Below, in pieces: positions 1 through 13,499 of a stretch of 64,000 nt of DNA. Position numbers and translations under genes: made by a program. The stretch comes from Avena insularis. Taxonomy: Eukaryota; Streptophyta; Magnoliopsida; Poales; Poaceae. A model generated the notes under the pieces. It saw only the letters and a program-made list of their open reading frames with translations, did no database searches and had not been told where the DNA came from. The stretch spans positions 65,582,253 through 65,646,252 of the forward strand of contig CM042688.1 in the NCBI GenBank assembly GCA_023614405.1, written 5' to 3'. Position 1 is the stretch's first letter, and each line of letters opens with the position of its first letter.

Positions 1-394
1 GGTAGCCTCCAATGGCAGTCTATTGGAATGGGCTGCCGTTTTTCTGGTCGCGTGACCATGAGTCCATGACCCTACTAAACCTACTACTCCACTAGCAGTA
101 CTTAGCGTGAGATGTGTTCTTTGCTTGCTTGCTGCTACACAAAGGCTACCTGACCTAATGCCATGTTCAGGAAACACAAGAGTACAAAACAACAAAGGCA
201 GCGGCAGGCATTGATCAGTGGTGGGGGTGTATGCACGTAGTGCTGCACTGCCGCCTGACTCTTCTACAGCTCGGCATCAGTGCGCCTCTACTCATGTGTT
301 AGGTAGTATATTCAGCAAGACATAACCATCTACGAAAGTACATTGTGCGTCTTCTACTCCACTCTTCTATCCAATCCAATCCAAGAAGAATATA
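1..394. other. Intergenic, nothing recognised
   Basis: No ORF with recognisable protein features, no RNA gene and no clear repeat boundary were seen here. Confidence 0.5.
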
Positions 395-519
395 CTCCCT
401 CCGTCTCAAAATAGATGTCGAAAATTTGTCTAAATTTGGATGAATCTAGATACTAAAAAATGTCTAGATACATCCTAACTATGAAAACTTTGTGACATCT
501 ATTTTGAGACTAGAGGGAG
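395..519. mobile_element. Stowaway-type MITE (125 bp)
   Basis: The left end CTCCCTCCGTCTCAAAATAG and the right end, ending GACTAGAGGGAG, are long terminal inverted repeats. The element is flanked by TA at 393-394 and 520-521, the usual Tc1/mariner Stowaway target duplication. It has no coding capacity. The internal GTCTAGATACATCC-type sequence is typical of Triticeae Stowaway families. Confidence 0.9.
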
Positions 520-1499
520 TATTTCGTATCCTCATCTCTTCCGTCTGAACGAGAGCTTTACCTGATAATAGTAATGTTCCAAAGAAATAGCAGTGGAAAT
601 ATAACCTGTGATATCTACTCGCGTACCATGTTTCTTATGCAATGGAAGTTTGGGAGCAAATTTGTAGCAGGACAAAAAATATGCATGCGTGCACTGATTC
701 TTCAACGCTTCAATTTTTTAGCTTGACACCATGGATTGGCTTTTGTTTTGACTTTAAAGCAAAGGATTAATACTAGCATGATAAAAAATATATACTCGCT
801 CCGCCCCGGCTATAACGACCCTCTGACTAACAGTGACTTTTTTTTAACATGCGATACAAAATCACTATCATGAAAACGTGCTTTTCAAAACGAGTTAGTG
901 ACATGAGTTTCTTTTATTTTATTCGAACCGTGCAGGAGGATCGCATGTAATTATATACTAGATAGAAAGAAAAGCCATGAGGTTGTAGTTCGCGACCGGT
1001 ACAACACGACGCCGAAACAAAACAAACTTGCCGCAACAACTGAGAGGACACTGGAAAATAGCAAACACCGACGATCCTGAAGCTAGAAAGCACACACACA
1101 TTTCGCTCGATCTGTCTAGGAAGCTACGTTGCTACCGTGTTAATAGTGACATGAATTTCAAGACAGGTAACCTTGTATGCATTGAGTAATCGTTGATCAG
1201 ATGATTGCTTTAACGAAACGAAATACTACATCATTTTTACAAAACATGGGGAGTAGTGGTTCTGTGGTGATTGCATGGTTTCCTTTATACAGTATGTAAT
1301 ATATTCAAATTCATGCAACGGTGCCGACCACATGTTGACACACTCATCACATTCATAATCTGATCACAATAAGTCCCAAGTTACTGCTAGATGGATGACT
1401 GTCAGACAGTCAGTCATGGTGCCAATTTGTCCACCTCTGCAATGTTCTGAATTTTAGGAAATCGAAAAGTTCGACATAACAAAAAAAGTGAATTTGGGC

Positions 1500-1500
<1 letters not shown>
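520..1500. other. Intergenic, nothing recognised
   Basis: AT-rich sequence. A single CTCGCTCCGCCCC-like motif near 796 resembles a MITE end, but no matching second end was found. No gene is supported. Confidence 0.4.
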
Positions 1501-3660
<2,160 letters not shown>

Positions 3661-3757
3661 AAAGTTCAGGTTAGTACTTATATAATTGTCTAGAGATGTA
3701 AGAATGCTAATTATGTCTAAACTTTGAGTACTACTATACTTTTAAAACAACTACTTA

Positions 3758-3878
3758 CTCCGTCCCAAAATAAAGTGACGTGAGTTTGTCTAGATTCGGA
3801 TGTATCTAGACACGTTTTAGTATATAGGTACATTTAAATCTAGTCAAACTCAAGTTACTTATTTTAGGACGGAGGGAG
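3758..3878. mobile_element. Stowaway-type MITE (about 121 bp)
   Basis: The left end CTCCGTCCCAAAATAAAGTG lacks the usual first CTCC. The right end is TTAGGACGGAGGGAG. TA flanks both ends (3756-3757, 3879-3880). Internal GTCTAGATTCGGATGTATC and its inverted partner are typical of the family. Confidence 0.85.
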
Positions 3879-3880
3879 TA

Positions 3881-5049
3881 TTAAAGATGTATTTAAGTAA
3901 TTTTCTGAAGTAGGGGGGCCATTGCCCCCTCCTCCTCTCCTCTCCTCTTCTCCTTTTACTTAGCACAATTTGCCCCTTTAAACAAGGGATTTTTGGTATC
4001 CTATTGCCCTAGGGCCACCAAAATCAATTGGACCGGCCGCTGCGCGGACGCATCGGGACTGGAGTGGTCACACTCTAGCCTCCAATGCAATGCGTTAACT
4101 TTCCCTCGGCTCTCCCTCCTGCAGCTGGGGCAGCCATCGCGCAGAGCTCTGCCTACTGCCCATCGTGCAGAAACTAACCGTAAACCCAAGGTAGTTAGTA
4201 CAAAACTGGCACGGATGACGATGGTTGATGGACCAAACGTGCGTGCTGCCCCAGTAAATCAGCTGAACGGCATGGCGAGCAAGCGCCAGCGCCACCGCCA
4301 GGGCGCCAGCGTCGCCGGCGGTACCAGGGCGCACGCATGCATGCACGACTGCAGGCCTGAGCGAGCGGAAGCCGATGCATGCGAGGCGAGGCGCCCGCCC
4401 TCGGATAAATCTACCCAGCTGATCTCGAGTTTGTCCCATGCCCATCAATAAGGCCCCTGGCCGTCGCCGGCTAGCCTGCCGCCCTACAGAGCTCCATCAT
4501 CTTGCCGTTGCGTTGCCGCCGTGTCTCTGTCTCTGACGCTCCTGAAATTATAGGACCGTACCGTGCATATGTATGTGTGCATTACATCATGGCCATGACC
4601 GGTGGGCGCGCGATGACGGAAACGACAACGGCCGGGCCACCCGGCTGGGACGCGCCATGCTTACGTACGCGAATTAAGACACACAGTCGGCATGCGACGT
4701 GTCGTGACTTGATCGATCTTCTAGCATCACAAATCACTATATCAGCCTGCGTTTGTGTTTCAGTTCGGTGTGAATTGGTGCCTTGGTGGGTATTTCCCGC
4801 AAAAACTGCCATTGAGCCTCCGCAGGTACACAAAGCTGCATAGCCTACAAAGAACAACAATAATAATTAGTAGCGCAAAAAAAAACATCGAAACAATAAG
4901 CAAACACATTTGATACTGTTGGAGCTATCAGAACCAGAGAAAATGAATAACCAATTGGTCCTGCACACCTTCTGGTCTAATAACAACAACTCTATCGTGC
5001 TGCATTTTCATCATATATGCTCATACAAGAATGATCAAGCAATGGTTAT
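3881..5049. other. Low-copy-looking intergenic stretch
   Basis: A GC-rich block at about 4020-4700 looks promoter-like or leader-like, with composition unlike the adjacent AT-rich repeats. I see no conserved protein in any frame. The open frames here are short and overlap on both strands, as expected of GC-rich noncoding DNA. Confidence 0.35.
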
Positions 5050-5801
5050 TCCTCATTTTTTTTGGAAAGGAGTATATATTAATATCGCAGAGATACCAAT
5101 TACACCCGGACTCTGCAACAACACAATGTCCTAACGGCCTTACGGATGCACAAAGATCATAGATTTTCACCCCGCAGAAAGTCAGCACTCACAAAACAAT
5201 GCATTCAAAAAGGCAATTGCCAAGCACAACCAATTAATATCAGACCTTAGATTTTCACCCTGCAAGATAAGATTGTGAACTTCTCCTGTGCTGCTACCCC
5301 CACTTCCCGATGCCGCTTCTGCAAGTCACGAATCACCAAGCCAATTCCACATTGTCGAACCACCATTGGTATTCCTCTGATCTCGGTTTCCATGGCATTC
5401 ACCACATACTGACTTCACCATGGAACTAAATACATGTTCCATGATGGCAACATGCCGCAGAGTTTGCCTCGCTCTCTCTGAATCCAAACGGACAAAAAAA
5501 CATGGTTGCATGCGACCGAATCCCTCCAATCCGGCAATCTCCAGCCTTATTCGCCTTCCGAAACTCGCCACTCCGACCAGATCAAAGAGGGCATGCAACA
5601 AGTAGATCCTCGTCTTGGCGCGAGAGGAATCTTAAGACCGCCGCCTTTATTCAACGAAGCGGACGAGCAGGCCCCCACGCCGCCATCTGCCACCCAACGA
5701 CGACGAAGGAGAAAGAACCTCCACCGCAGCAGGAAAATGGCGCACGAGGTTGCAACAGCCACGAACCACGCAGATCGGGCCCGCACTGAAAGAACATTTC
5801 A
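5050..5801 (-). repeat. Unclassified repeat with LINE-like 3' end
   Basis: A T-run at about 5057 is followed by ATATCGCAGAGATACCAATT and ACACCCGGACTCTGCAACAA. Read on the minus strand this resembles the A-tailed 3' end of plant LINEs. A paralogous copy lies at 23540-23980, sharing the ACCAATTACACCC-type block and the TTTTCACCC block. The stretch becomes GC-rich towards 5800 and appears to resume after the solo LTR at 7069. No reverse transcriptase is preserved, so the class is uncertain. Confidence 0.4.
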
Positions 5802-7068
5802 TGTTGTCCTGTGTTTTGAGTGTTAGATAACAATACCGTTGAGTTTTCTCATGTGCGCTAAGTGTGCAGGTGTTTTGGGGGCCCGGATTAAACGCCCACC
5901 AAGGGCCGGATAATCCGGCCTATCTCATCGTTTAAAGGCTGCCAAGGCGCGTCGCTTAGAGTCCGGTCGGATTATCTCCCGGAAAATCCGAACTGGGGCG
6001 GTTTTTCCTCCCCAAGCCGGATAATCCGGCATTCGCATGGGCCGGATAATCTGGCCCCCTGAAATCGAGCAAAGGCTGCCAAGGCGCGTCGCTCAGAGTC
6101 CGATCGGATTTTCTCCCGGAAAATCCGAACTGGGGCGGTTTTTCCTCCCAGGCCGGATAATCCGACCTTCACATGGGGCCGGATTAGAAGGCGATCAAGG
6201 ACAGGCTCGACGCGTCACTCAGAGTGGGGGCGGTTTATCTGCCGGATAATCCGAGTCTGGGGCGGAGTTTTCCCCAGGCCGGATAATCCGGCCCTCACTT
6301 GGGCCGGATAATCCGGCCCCCAAAGGCTCCAATGGCTTGGATTTGGACGGGAGTATAAATATCCCTTCTTCCCTAGCGAGCAAGCTTCTTGATTCACTCG
6401 AAATTGTTCAGACACTTTGCAAAAGCTCTCTCACTAGATCTCCCACTTCAACCACCCGAAGGCTTCGATCTTTGGGAAAATTGAAGGAGGAGACAATCTT
6501 CATCGCCATCACGAATCAAGCGCATCAACTCCTCTCCATTCATTTGGAGAAATCCCTGATCTAGTATTCTTGTCAATATCTAGATCTTGTTCTTTGTTAT
6601 TGATAACTTGTTCTTGTGACAGCTTGTTGTCATTACAGGAGCCTCCAAGTTGATTGTGGAGTTGTGCCCCGCTAGTTGTGTAAAGGCACCGGTACCCGCC
6701 TCGAAGGGTTCCTATAGTGGAAAGGTGGATCAGGCCTTTGGTGGCGGGATCCATCGGAGAACAGGGTAAGGCCTATTGTGGCGTGGTGGTCTTAGTACCG
6801 TCCACCCCTCCAACACAGACGTACTTCCCTTAACAAGGAAGGAACTGCGGTAAAACAAATCATGTGTCTCCGCGTGCTTCGCTACGGTTCACTCGTTCCT
6901 CTTCCACTCGCCCTTTACTCGCTAGTAGATAGGTTTGCATATAGAGAAATTCCACCTAATACTTTATCTAGAGAATTTACCCTTTGTGTTAAGCCTAAAT
7001 TTGAAAAAACATTAAAATTTGGAGCAGCACCTATTCACCACCACCCCTCTAGGTGCCCATACGATCCA
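5802..7068 (+). mobile_element. Solo LTR (about 1267 bp)
   Basis: The block begins TGTTGTCCTGTG and ends ACGATCCA, the TG..CA ends of an LTR. It is flanked by a 5-bp direct repeat TTTCA (5797-5801 and 7069-7073). A TATA-like GAGTATAAATATCC at about 6350 and the CTCTAGGTGCCC motif before the 3' end suit a plus-oriented LTR. There is no internal domain, primer-binding site or second LTR, so it most likely arose by LTR-LTR recombination. The superfamily was not determined. Confidence 0.7.
5935..6330. repeat. Three tandem units rich in CCGGATAATCCGG
   Basis: Units start at 5935, 6072 and about 6197 (137, 125 and about 134 bp). Units 1 and 2 begin AAGGCTGCCAAGGCGCGTCG and are close copies; unit 3 is more diverged. 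Each carries the palindrome GGCCGGATAATCCGGCC or decayed forms of it. The array sits in the upstream (U3-like) part of the solo LTR, before its TATA-like box. Confidence 0.75.
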
Positions 7069-9290
7069 TTTCACGCGTTGCCTAGATCGAGTCGGCGCTA
7101 GGTCGGACGGTCGTCGACGAACGATGCACCGCCGTGCTGCCGCGGACCAAACCGCCACATCCCATCGCCCATCTCCCGCGTCGTCCATCGAGGGTGCAGC
7201 CGCCGCGCATCCATCAGGCTTCGCCTCCGTGCGAGGGAGAGTCCACCCGATGCGCCTCCTTTGCCCCCCGCCTTTGGCGACCGGGCGCCGCCACCATCGT
7301 CGGCGCCGCCGATGGCAACAGCCAGGATAGCCACGGGGGAAGGTCCTGGGACGGAGCGATGGTGACCCTCCGAAGCTGTCGCTGCACGAGCCACCCGGGA
7401 GGGGAGATGCGTTTTTCGTGGGACAACTCAAAGAACAATGCAAAGAGATGGTTCCATAGTACCAATAGCAATGCGGAACCAATGTGGTTGTACACAACAG
7501 AAGGTACTATAGAACCACCCCAACACTGCTGGAGTGCCTCATTCTAATGATCGGCGAGCATAACAACAAAAGAAAAATACCCTAATGCAAATTGCACACT
7601 CAATGCAAAGAGATGGTTCTACCATACCAAGAGAACTACGCACTGAGGAATGCTTGTACAGTGCTCAAGGTATGATAGGATCATCTCTTGTACCCATATA
7701 TTTAAGGTGCCACGCACTATAATCATCGGAAGTGAAAACAAATTTATTTTCTCATATAGTAACCAAGGAGCATTCTCAAGGATTGTGTGAGCGAACCAAG
7801 GATCATTCAGAACATTAGTTGTTGTACATGTTACCAAGTTTGGCCACATCATCTCGAATACTCGTTTAACCATTGGCCTTTGGAAGAAAATAAACAACTA
7901 AATTGAATGCCTCATAAACAATATGTGTGAAAATACCAATCGTAATTGGCATGAAACCAACTGGGGCTCTTTCACACACACATCAAGCATAATCATCGGC
8001 CATAAGCACAACAGTGACAAGCAAAATTGAAGGCATCATAAAATAACATAGCACACAGTAGTCATAAGATAATCCGATATTTAGCAAATGGCAGGCACAA
8101 CCAATGTGGTTGTACAAGACACGTGGTAAATGTAGATAATCCCATGGGCATCAAAGTGCAAACTTTTAATCATTGACCAAAGGAAAAACCCTTATCGTCT
8201 ACCATAGTAAGAACAGTAACACTAGCACTAATCTAGGTGTCTACGGTACCTATACAGTAAATCTGAAATCTGAGGTCACTAGGAATCGAAAATAGTGAAA
8301 TCGAAGCAGCGGACAAGGAGAAGCCAAGAACCCATAACACAATGCCCAAAAGCTGACGACAAGCGTACCAATCGAAAGTTCAAACCCTAGCACAACAGTT
8401 ACTAATCAGATCTACAATGCATGCCACCCATAACCCATCTACAAGCCATGTACATGCAGATCCACAAAGGAAAAATCTAGGTAAGGGTTAGGGTAGAGCT
8501 TACCACCATTGATGAGCGGCTGAAGATGAAGTCGAGGTAGTACTGCACGGAGACATCGAAGATGACGTCTGTTCGAGGTCGTGGTCACCCTGGATCTTCC
8601 TCGTTGCACCGTCACAAAGGATGCGTCGGTGGCAGTGGAAGTGCCATGTGATGTGATAGGTGAGTGAGACGAGGGAGAGTGATAGGAGGGAGTGGGTGGT
8701 GAGGGGATTTATGGCACGTGTTCTTGAAGGGACGAGCCCCTCCCTCCCCCTCGTGTAACTGAGACATCTCGTAGTGCACTCCTAAGTTTTGCTCCACGGA
8801 AGCTGTCGATTCAGCAGTTCCTACAGGGCCTGATCCGGAGGTGCTTTAAGGAGCGTGCGGGCGCGGAGGCCGGTCAGGCAACCAATCAGCCTAGTTTCAT
8901 CGTCCTGGACCTGACTGGATTTCATGCAGGCAACCAAACACGCTATTTATGTTTTAGAAAAAAAAGTGTGGTGACGTGGACCGGCCCGTGGTTGCACTTC
9001 CGTGAGTCTAAAAAAACGAGTGACGTGCTTTAAGTGAAGACGTGCGTACATTTTTGTCCTGGTCAATTTTGTGCTATTGTTTCCTACCACACTATAGTAG
9101 TCTCTCATCTAGAGACATGCATAGTACAATAATGCAGACATTTGTTGACGAGACAGGTCCGGAGAACTAGACAAGATTATGTGCCGGCCGGGGCTGGTGG
9201 TTTGGTAGCCGCTCTTGTCTTGTCGCAGTGATCTGCGAAGCGTGCGTGGCAGATTTACGATCTCAGGCAAGACTTAATAAAACTCTAGAG
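7069..9290. other. Intergenic repeat remnants
   Basis: 7074-7400 is GC-rich and may be the continuation of the repeat broken by the solo LTR. 7400-8500 is AT-rich and has no recognisable protein. At 8826-8945 GGCCGGTCAGGCAACCAATC and GCAGGCAACCAAACACGC resemble the termini of Harbinger-like elements, but a partner terminus was not found. No gene is supported. Confidence 0.35.
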
Positions 9291-10690
9291 ATAGCTGGCA
9301 AGCGATAAGACTGTAAAAATGATTAGTAGATGGCAGGTAACGTTGCTAAAGCTAATGATGGATATGTGAACTAGCACTGGTTGCACTTTAACCTCGATTA
9401 GGGACCTAATGATTCGTCGGAAAAATGTTGACCTTCCTCGAGAGTTGAGATAAGGTTGCTCCCTTTTTTTGCTAATAAAGATACTTTTGTCCATCTTGTG
9501 GATGATGGGCAAGAGAAGTACACATGCTACCGCAGGGACTGCATGCATGCAGACCCTACCATCTGGATGATATGCAAAGGGCGGCAGAGGGAGCCCATGA
9601 GACGGTGAAGATAACAAATTTGGATTTTCCAGTGGAAAGGCTGTTTGTTCAGTCAAGTTGGAAGTACTGTATTATTATTGGTGCTTCAATTCAATCATGC
9701 CTGCCCTTGTCAAAACTCGGTCATACAGCTACTACAAGGAACCTGTTGTATTATTTTACTCAGAAACGGTTGGAGTTATATTGGTGGTTTGCATACGGGA
9801 AGCGATCGAAGGAAAAAATGTCCAGATGCCCCGGGTCAAAGTGGTTCCAACTGCTAGCCTCCTGAATTCCTGACCAACTTGCAGGGTTGATGGATGCTCA
9901 AATAGTTGAAAACTCGATCGTCAACTGCTTAAAACAGTAAGTAAACATTATCCTCCCCTCCACTTTTGTACTTGTACGAGTGCGCACGCATGCGCGCCGG
10001 TAAAGAGCCAACATAAGTAAGTCGACAAGCACGGGTTTTACTAGTTGTCAACTAAAAGATGGTCTCACGTACGAATTACATTGAACTGTTCCTGTCAACC
10101 ATGAAGAGAAAAAGAGTTAAGTAGGACGCGGGGAGCGCCATGGCTTCTCAAGTGGCTGCAATCCTCCTCATCCACAACGGTCCCCCCAGCGGTCGGCCGC
10201 CGGGACCGGTCGGTATGAACACGGAGGGGAGTGGAACCATTTCAGACGCCACCACCACTGTTGCCTTGCCTCCTTTGCTCGCTGTGACGAAGAGCACCAC
10301 ACAGATGTAGGCGAGACACCCGTCGCATCATCCCCACTTGCTGGGATAAGCGTGCGTGCCGGTGGTTCCTGTCCTGGAGGACGCACGCCTGCCTCGCCTC
10401 GCCTACCGCACCATCGTCGTCTAGCCAACGATATACGCACGGGAACGTGAGCACGGGAACACGCAAACCCCTTCCCCCGTGACCAGGTCATCATCCTCTT
10501 TCGCAAACCGGAATCTCTTCCAATGTGTCACATGGTAAATTGCCCCAGCCATACACCTAGACCGCCGACGCGCATGCTCTCCACCGGCCGGTCCGGCCCA
10601 GATAACACAGAGCGGCGGACCAAAAAAGCAGGATAAGTAAAAAGGAGAGCTCCAGTCCAGTGTAGGGGACAAAACAAGGAAGGAAGAAAG
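9291..10690. other. Upstream region of the Aux/IAA gene
   Basis: No ORF with protein features was seen. The stretch turns GC-rich after 10130 and leads into the promoter of the gene that starts at 11419. The open frames at 10168-10760 are overlapping GC-rich frames without recognisable domains. Confidence 0.4.
10313..10318 (-). promoter_or_regulatory. Candidate auxin response element
   Basis: GAGACA on the + strand is TGTCTC on the minus strand, the classical ARF-binding hexamer. It lies about 380 bp upstream of the predicted TATA box of an Aux/IAA gene. Aux/IAA genes are often auxin-inducible, but a six-base match occurs by chance often. Another GAGACA lies at 9150. Confidence 0.3.
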
Positions 10691-10697
10691 CCCGCCC

Positions 10698-10703
10698 TAT
10701 AAA
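10698..10703 (+). promoter_or_regulatory. Predicted TATA box of the Aux/IAA gene
   Basis: TATAAA in the context CCCGCCCTATAAAGCAGG, with a GC-rich, pyrimidine-rich leader following. Transcription would start near 10730. This leaves about 690 bp to the ATG and implies a 5' UTR with an intron. Confidence 0.5.
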
Positions 10704-10892
10704 GCAGGAACGGCGTGCAAGGAGCTCGAGGCACCCACGCCCCGTCGGTACCAGAGCCAAGGTGCCATTTCGCGAGCTCCGGCCTAGCTATCCGACTTCC
10801 ACTTGGCCGTTTCTCTTCCCACAGCAGCCCTGGTTCTGGAGCGCACCATCGTCATCCTTTCTGCGCCTACTGCTCTCGTCGTCTCCTGCCCG

Positions 10893-11399
10893 GTGAGTTC
10901 CCGAATTTAGCTGCTGTAGCTTCTGGTTTTCGTGGGAGTACAGGTGTTTCTGTCGCTTGCTGATTTAGGAGGTTGCAGGCTGTTCTTTTCTTGCCAGAAA
11001 TGGTTTTAACTCGAGCTGATATGATTTCTGACTTCACTGCTTTAAATATTTGCTCCAATGGTGGATTGCGCTCCTGCCATTCTTCTTGTTTCTGGCCACC
11101 AGCTGGTTCCGTTTCATGTTATGCTTCAGGATGAGTTTCTTATCAAGGACTTCAACGTCCAGGGTGTGTCTTGCTTGGAATGAGTTGATTTGATCTCTAA
11201 GTCCCCGTTCCCCATGCTTTCTCTCTTCGCATGTTCGCTTTGACCTCAACTTACGCTTTGCCTCGGTTTTTGGCACTTTCTCTAGCCTAAGTTGAGTGTA
11301 CAACTGAACTTTCCAAGACTCCTCTCATTGCCATCAATTCTAACTAGTACTATTATTCTAGTTGCTGTAATATTTGGAGTCCTGAAGCCCTTGAATTAG
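10893..11399 (+). other. Possible 5' UTR intron
   Basis: A donor-like CCG/GTGAGTTCC occurs at 10893. A T-rich stretch ends in GAATTAG at 11399, shortly before the ATG at 11419. This would remove most of the sequence between the TATA box and the start codon. The boundaries are a prediction only. Confidence 0.35.
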
Positions 11400-11418
11400 C
11401 TCACCTGCAACGAGTCAT

Positions 11419-13499
11419 ATGGAAGAAGGCTCCATCAAGAGAGAAGCCATGCCTCGACTCCTAGATCTCATCCCAGACGAGAAAGAATGGAACCTGAGAG
11501 GAGCACCAGCTGCGCTGGGCAGATCAAGAAACACAGGCTTCGAAGGTGACGAGGACAAGAAACTGGAGCTGAAGCTTGGCCTTCCTGGCCTCGTAGAAGA
11601 GAAGACTGCAGCTACATCAAGCAAGAACATGGTACAGCAAGAGAGCCCGTCTCTCTCCCTCGGGTACCACCTCTCTACGACGACCACCGGAGCAAAGAGG
11701 GGATTCCTAGACACAGTTGAGGCCAAAGAACAAGGTAACAAGCAGCTTTTCAGTTCTCTTGTGCTCTTGGTCTTCGAACATGTTAACAGATTTTCAGTGA
11801 ACTAAAAATACTCTTTGTTTCTGCTGTTTTAAGGTTGTAGTAAGGAGCAGAAGCAGCAGGCGAGAGCAGCATGTGGGAAGGAGCTAGCGGGGGAGGAAAA
11901 TATAGCAGCCTTCAGTGAGAGGAAGAAAGGTGGCTGTCCCCCACCACCATCACATGCCCCTCCTTCTGCTACACCTGCGCGTAACAGACCACAGGCGCGA
12001 GGGAGGTAATGATTATAGCCCTAGATTATGATGCTTTTGCTATCTTTTCTGCTCTCACAACGTTTTTTAGATCTAAACAAAGTGTATCTGCCTTGTCATC
12101 ATTTCTAATTCATTTAAGGGTTTTCTTCCATGATCATTCGAGGTTTCCAGAAATTGCAACGCTCTAATTTCCTTCATATGGCCCTTGACAAAAAGCATTC
12201 CCATCTTTTGAATGTCATCTGACGGCATAGGTTAGCTGTTCTTAGTTAGTCAGCATACGAGTCTAAGGATCAAAGTTTCCCTTTCCAAAAAGTTCACTTT
12301 ACTTTATATTAGTTTTATTAAAGATGGTCGTCTTTTTTGCTAAAGTTTGTAGGCACTGTATTATTTTCCTGACCTTTACAGTTTCACCTTTGCCCTTATA
12401 TTTGGATTATGAACATTGTATTAGTATAGTTTTCTGGAAGTGCAGTACAAGTAGAAAAGGTGAATATTAGTGTGAACCATGAATGGTGTTTATGTAGTTC
12501 AATAATACTAGCATGCGTATATTAATTTGCCAGCCCTTTCACATAAATACTCACCCGTGCTCTAACCTGATACAGAGGGGCAGCAGTTCCAGTGGTCGGT
12601 TGGCCTCCAATCCGGTCATTCAGGAGAAACCTTGCTAGCAGTAGTTCATCCAAACAGCCCCCTGAGCCACAAAATGGCGAAGCCGATGCAAAGGCCGCCA
12701 TGCTTAACTGCAAGAAAAGCACCCCTCTCGTAAAAATCAACATGGATGGGATCCCCATCGGAAGGAAAGTAGATCTTGCAGCATGTGACAGCTATGAGAG
12801 ACTTTCAGTGGCTGTAAAAGGTCTCTTCCATGGTTTTATTGAAGGTACGAATTAACAATAATCAAACAAAATAAGTACTTCAATTCAGTTTCAAATTCTC
12901 AATTCATCTGCTCAAAACAAAATCAAGTTCATATCTTCGTTTTCATTACAATCTATGTATGACCATGGTGCAGCGCAAAGGGAGGCATCTAATGCTGAAC
13001 GTGCACAGCAAGGGGCAGATGAAAAAATATTTTCGCAATTGCTGGACGGGTCCGGTGAGTATACTCTAGTTTATGAAGACAATGAAGGAGACAGGATGTT
13101 AGTTGGGGATGTCCCTTGGAAGTAAGCTTGCTTGTTCCCGTATATTTTTACCAAATGATTTGTGTCAAGATCATCCACACAATCTAAACTACTTATTGTA
13201 CATATAACTACTGCAGTGTGTTTGTCTCGACTGCGAAAAGACTGAGGGTTTTGAGGAGCTCAGAGCTTTCACATGGCCTGGTAAGTATAACGCCACTTCA
13301 ATTTGTGTCTAAATCTTTGACTATTTGTAAAAAAAAGCTCCTGGATGAAAGCCAACTGCACTTTTCTGCTATATGTGCCGATATCATGTTACATGTTTGG
13401 AGTGCCCAAACTGAGCCACAGTTTTAACTTTCATTTTATGCCTTTGTTTGCTTTTCTTTTCAGATTGGAGCTGTTCCTCAGAGGGCAGCAAATTGCTGA
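11419..13499 (+). CDS. Aux/IAA auxin-responsive repressor protein
   Basis: Nuclear transcriptional repressor of the auxin pathway. With TIR1/AFB it forms the auxin co-receptor and it blocks ARF activators until degraded. I infer six exons from splice sites that keep one frame: 11419-11734, 11834-12005, 12576-12844, 12974-13121, 13217-13280 and 13464-13499. Together they encode 334 residues. Exon 1 carries [14 protein letters not shown] and the EAR repression motif LELKLGLPG. Exon 3 carries the degron [12 protein letters not shown] and the start of the PB1 domain ([16 protein letters not shown], with the key lysine). Exons 4-6 complete PB1 with [20 protein letters not shown] and AKRLRVL, ending RAANC. 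The LLDLIP N terminus places it nearest the Arabidopsis IAA18/26-type clade. The length is close to what I recall for rice IAA6, so the exact orthologue is unsettled. The motifs look intact. Confidence 0.93.

Noticed and set aside
799..905. Possible Stowaway MITE starting CTCGCTCCGCCCC
   Set aside because: No inverted partner or TA-flanked second end was found.
4001..4451. GC-rich overlapping frames on both strands
   Set aside because: No conserved motif in any frame; typical chance ORFs of GC-rich grass DNA.
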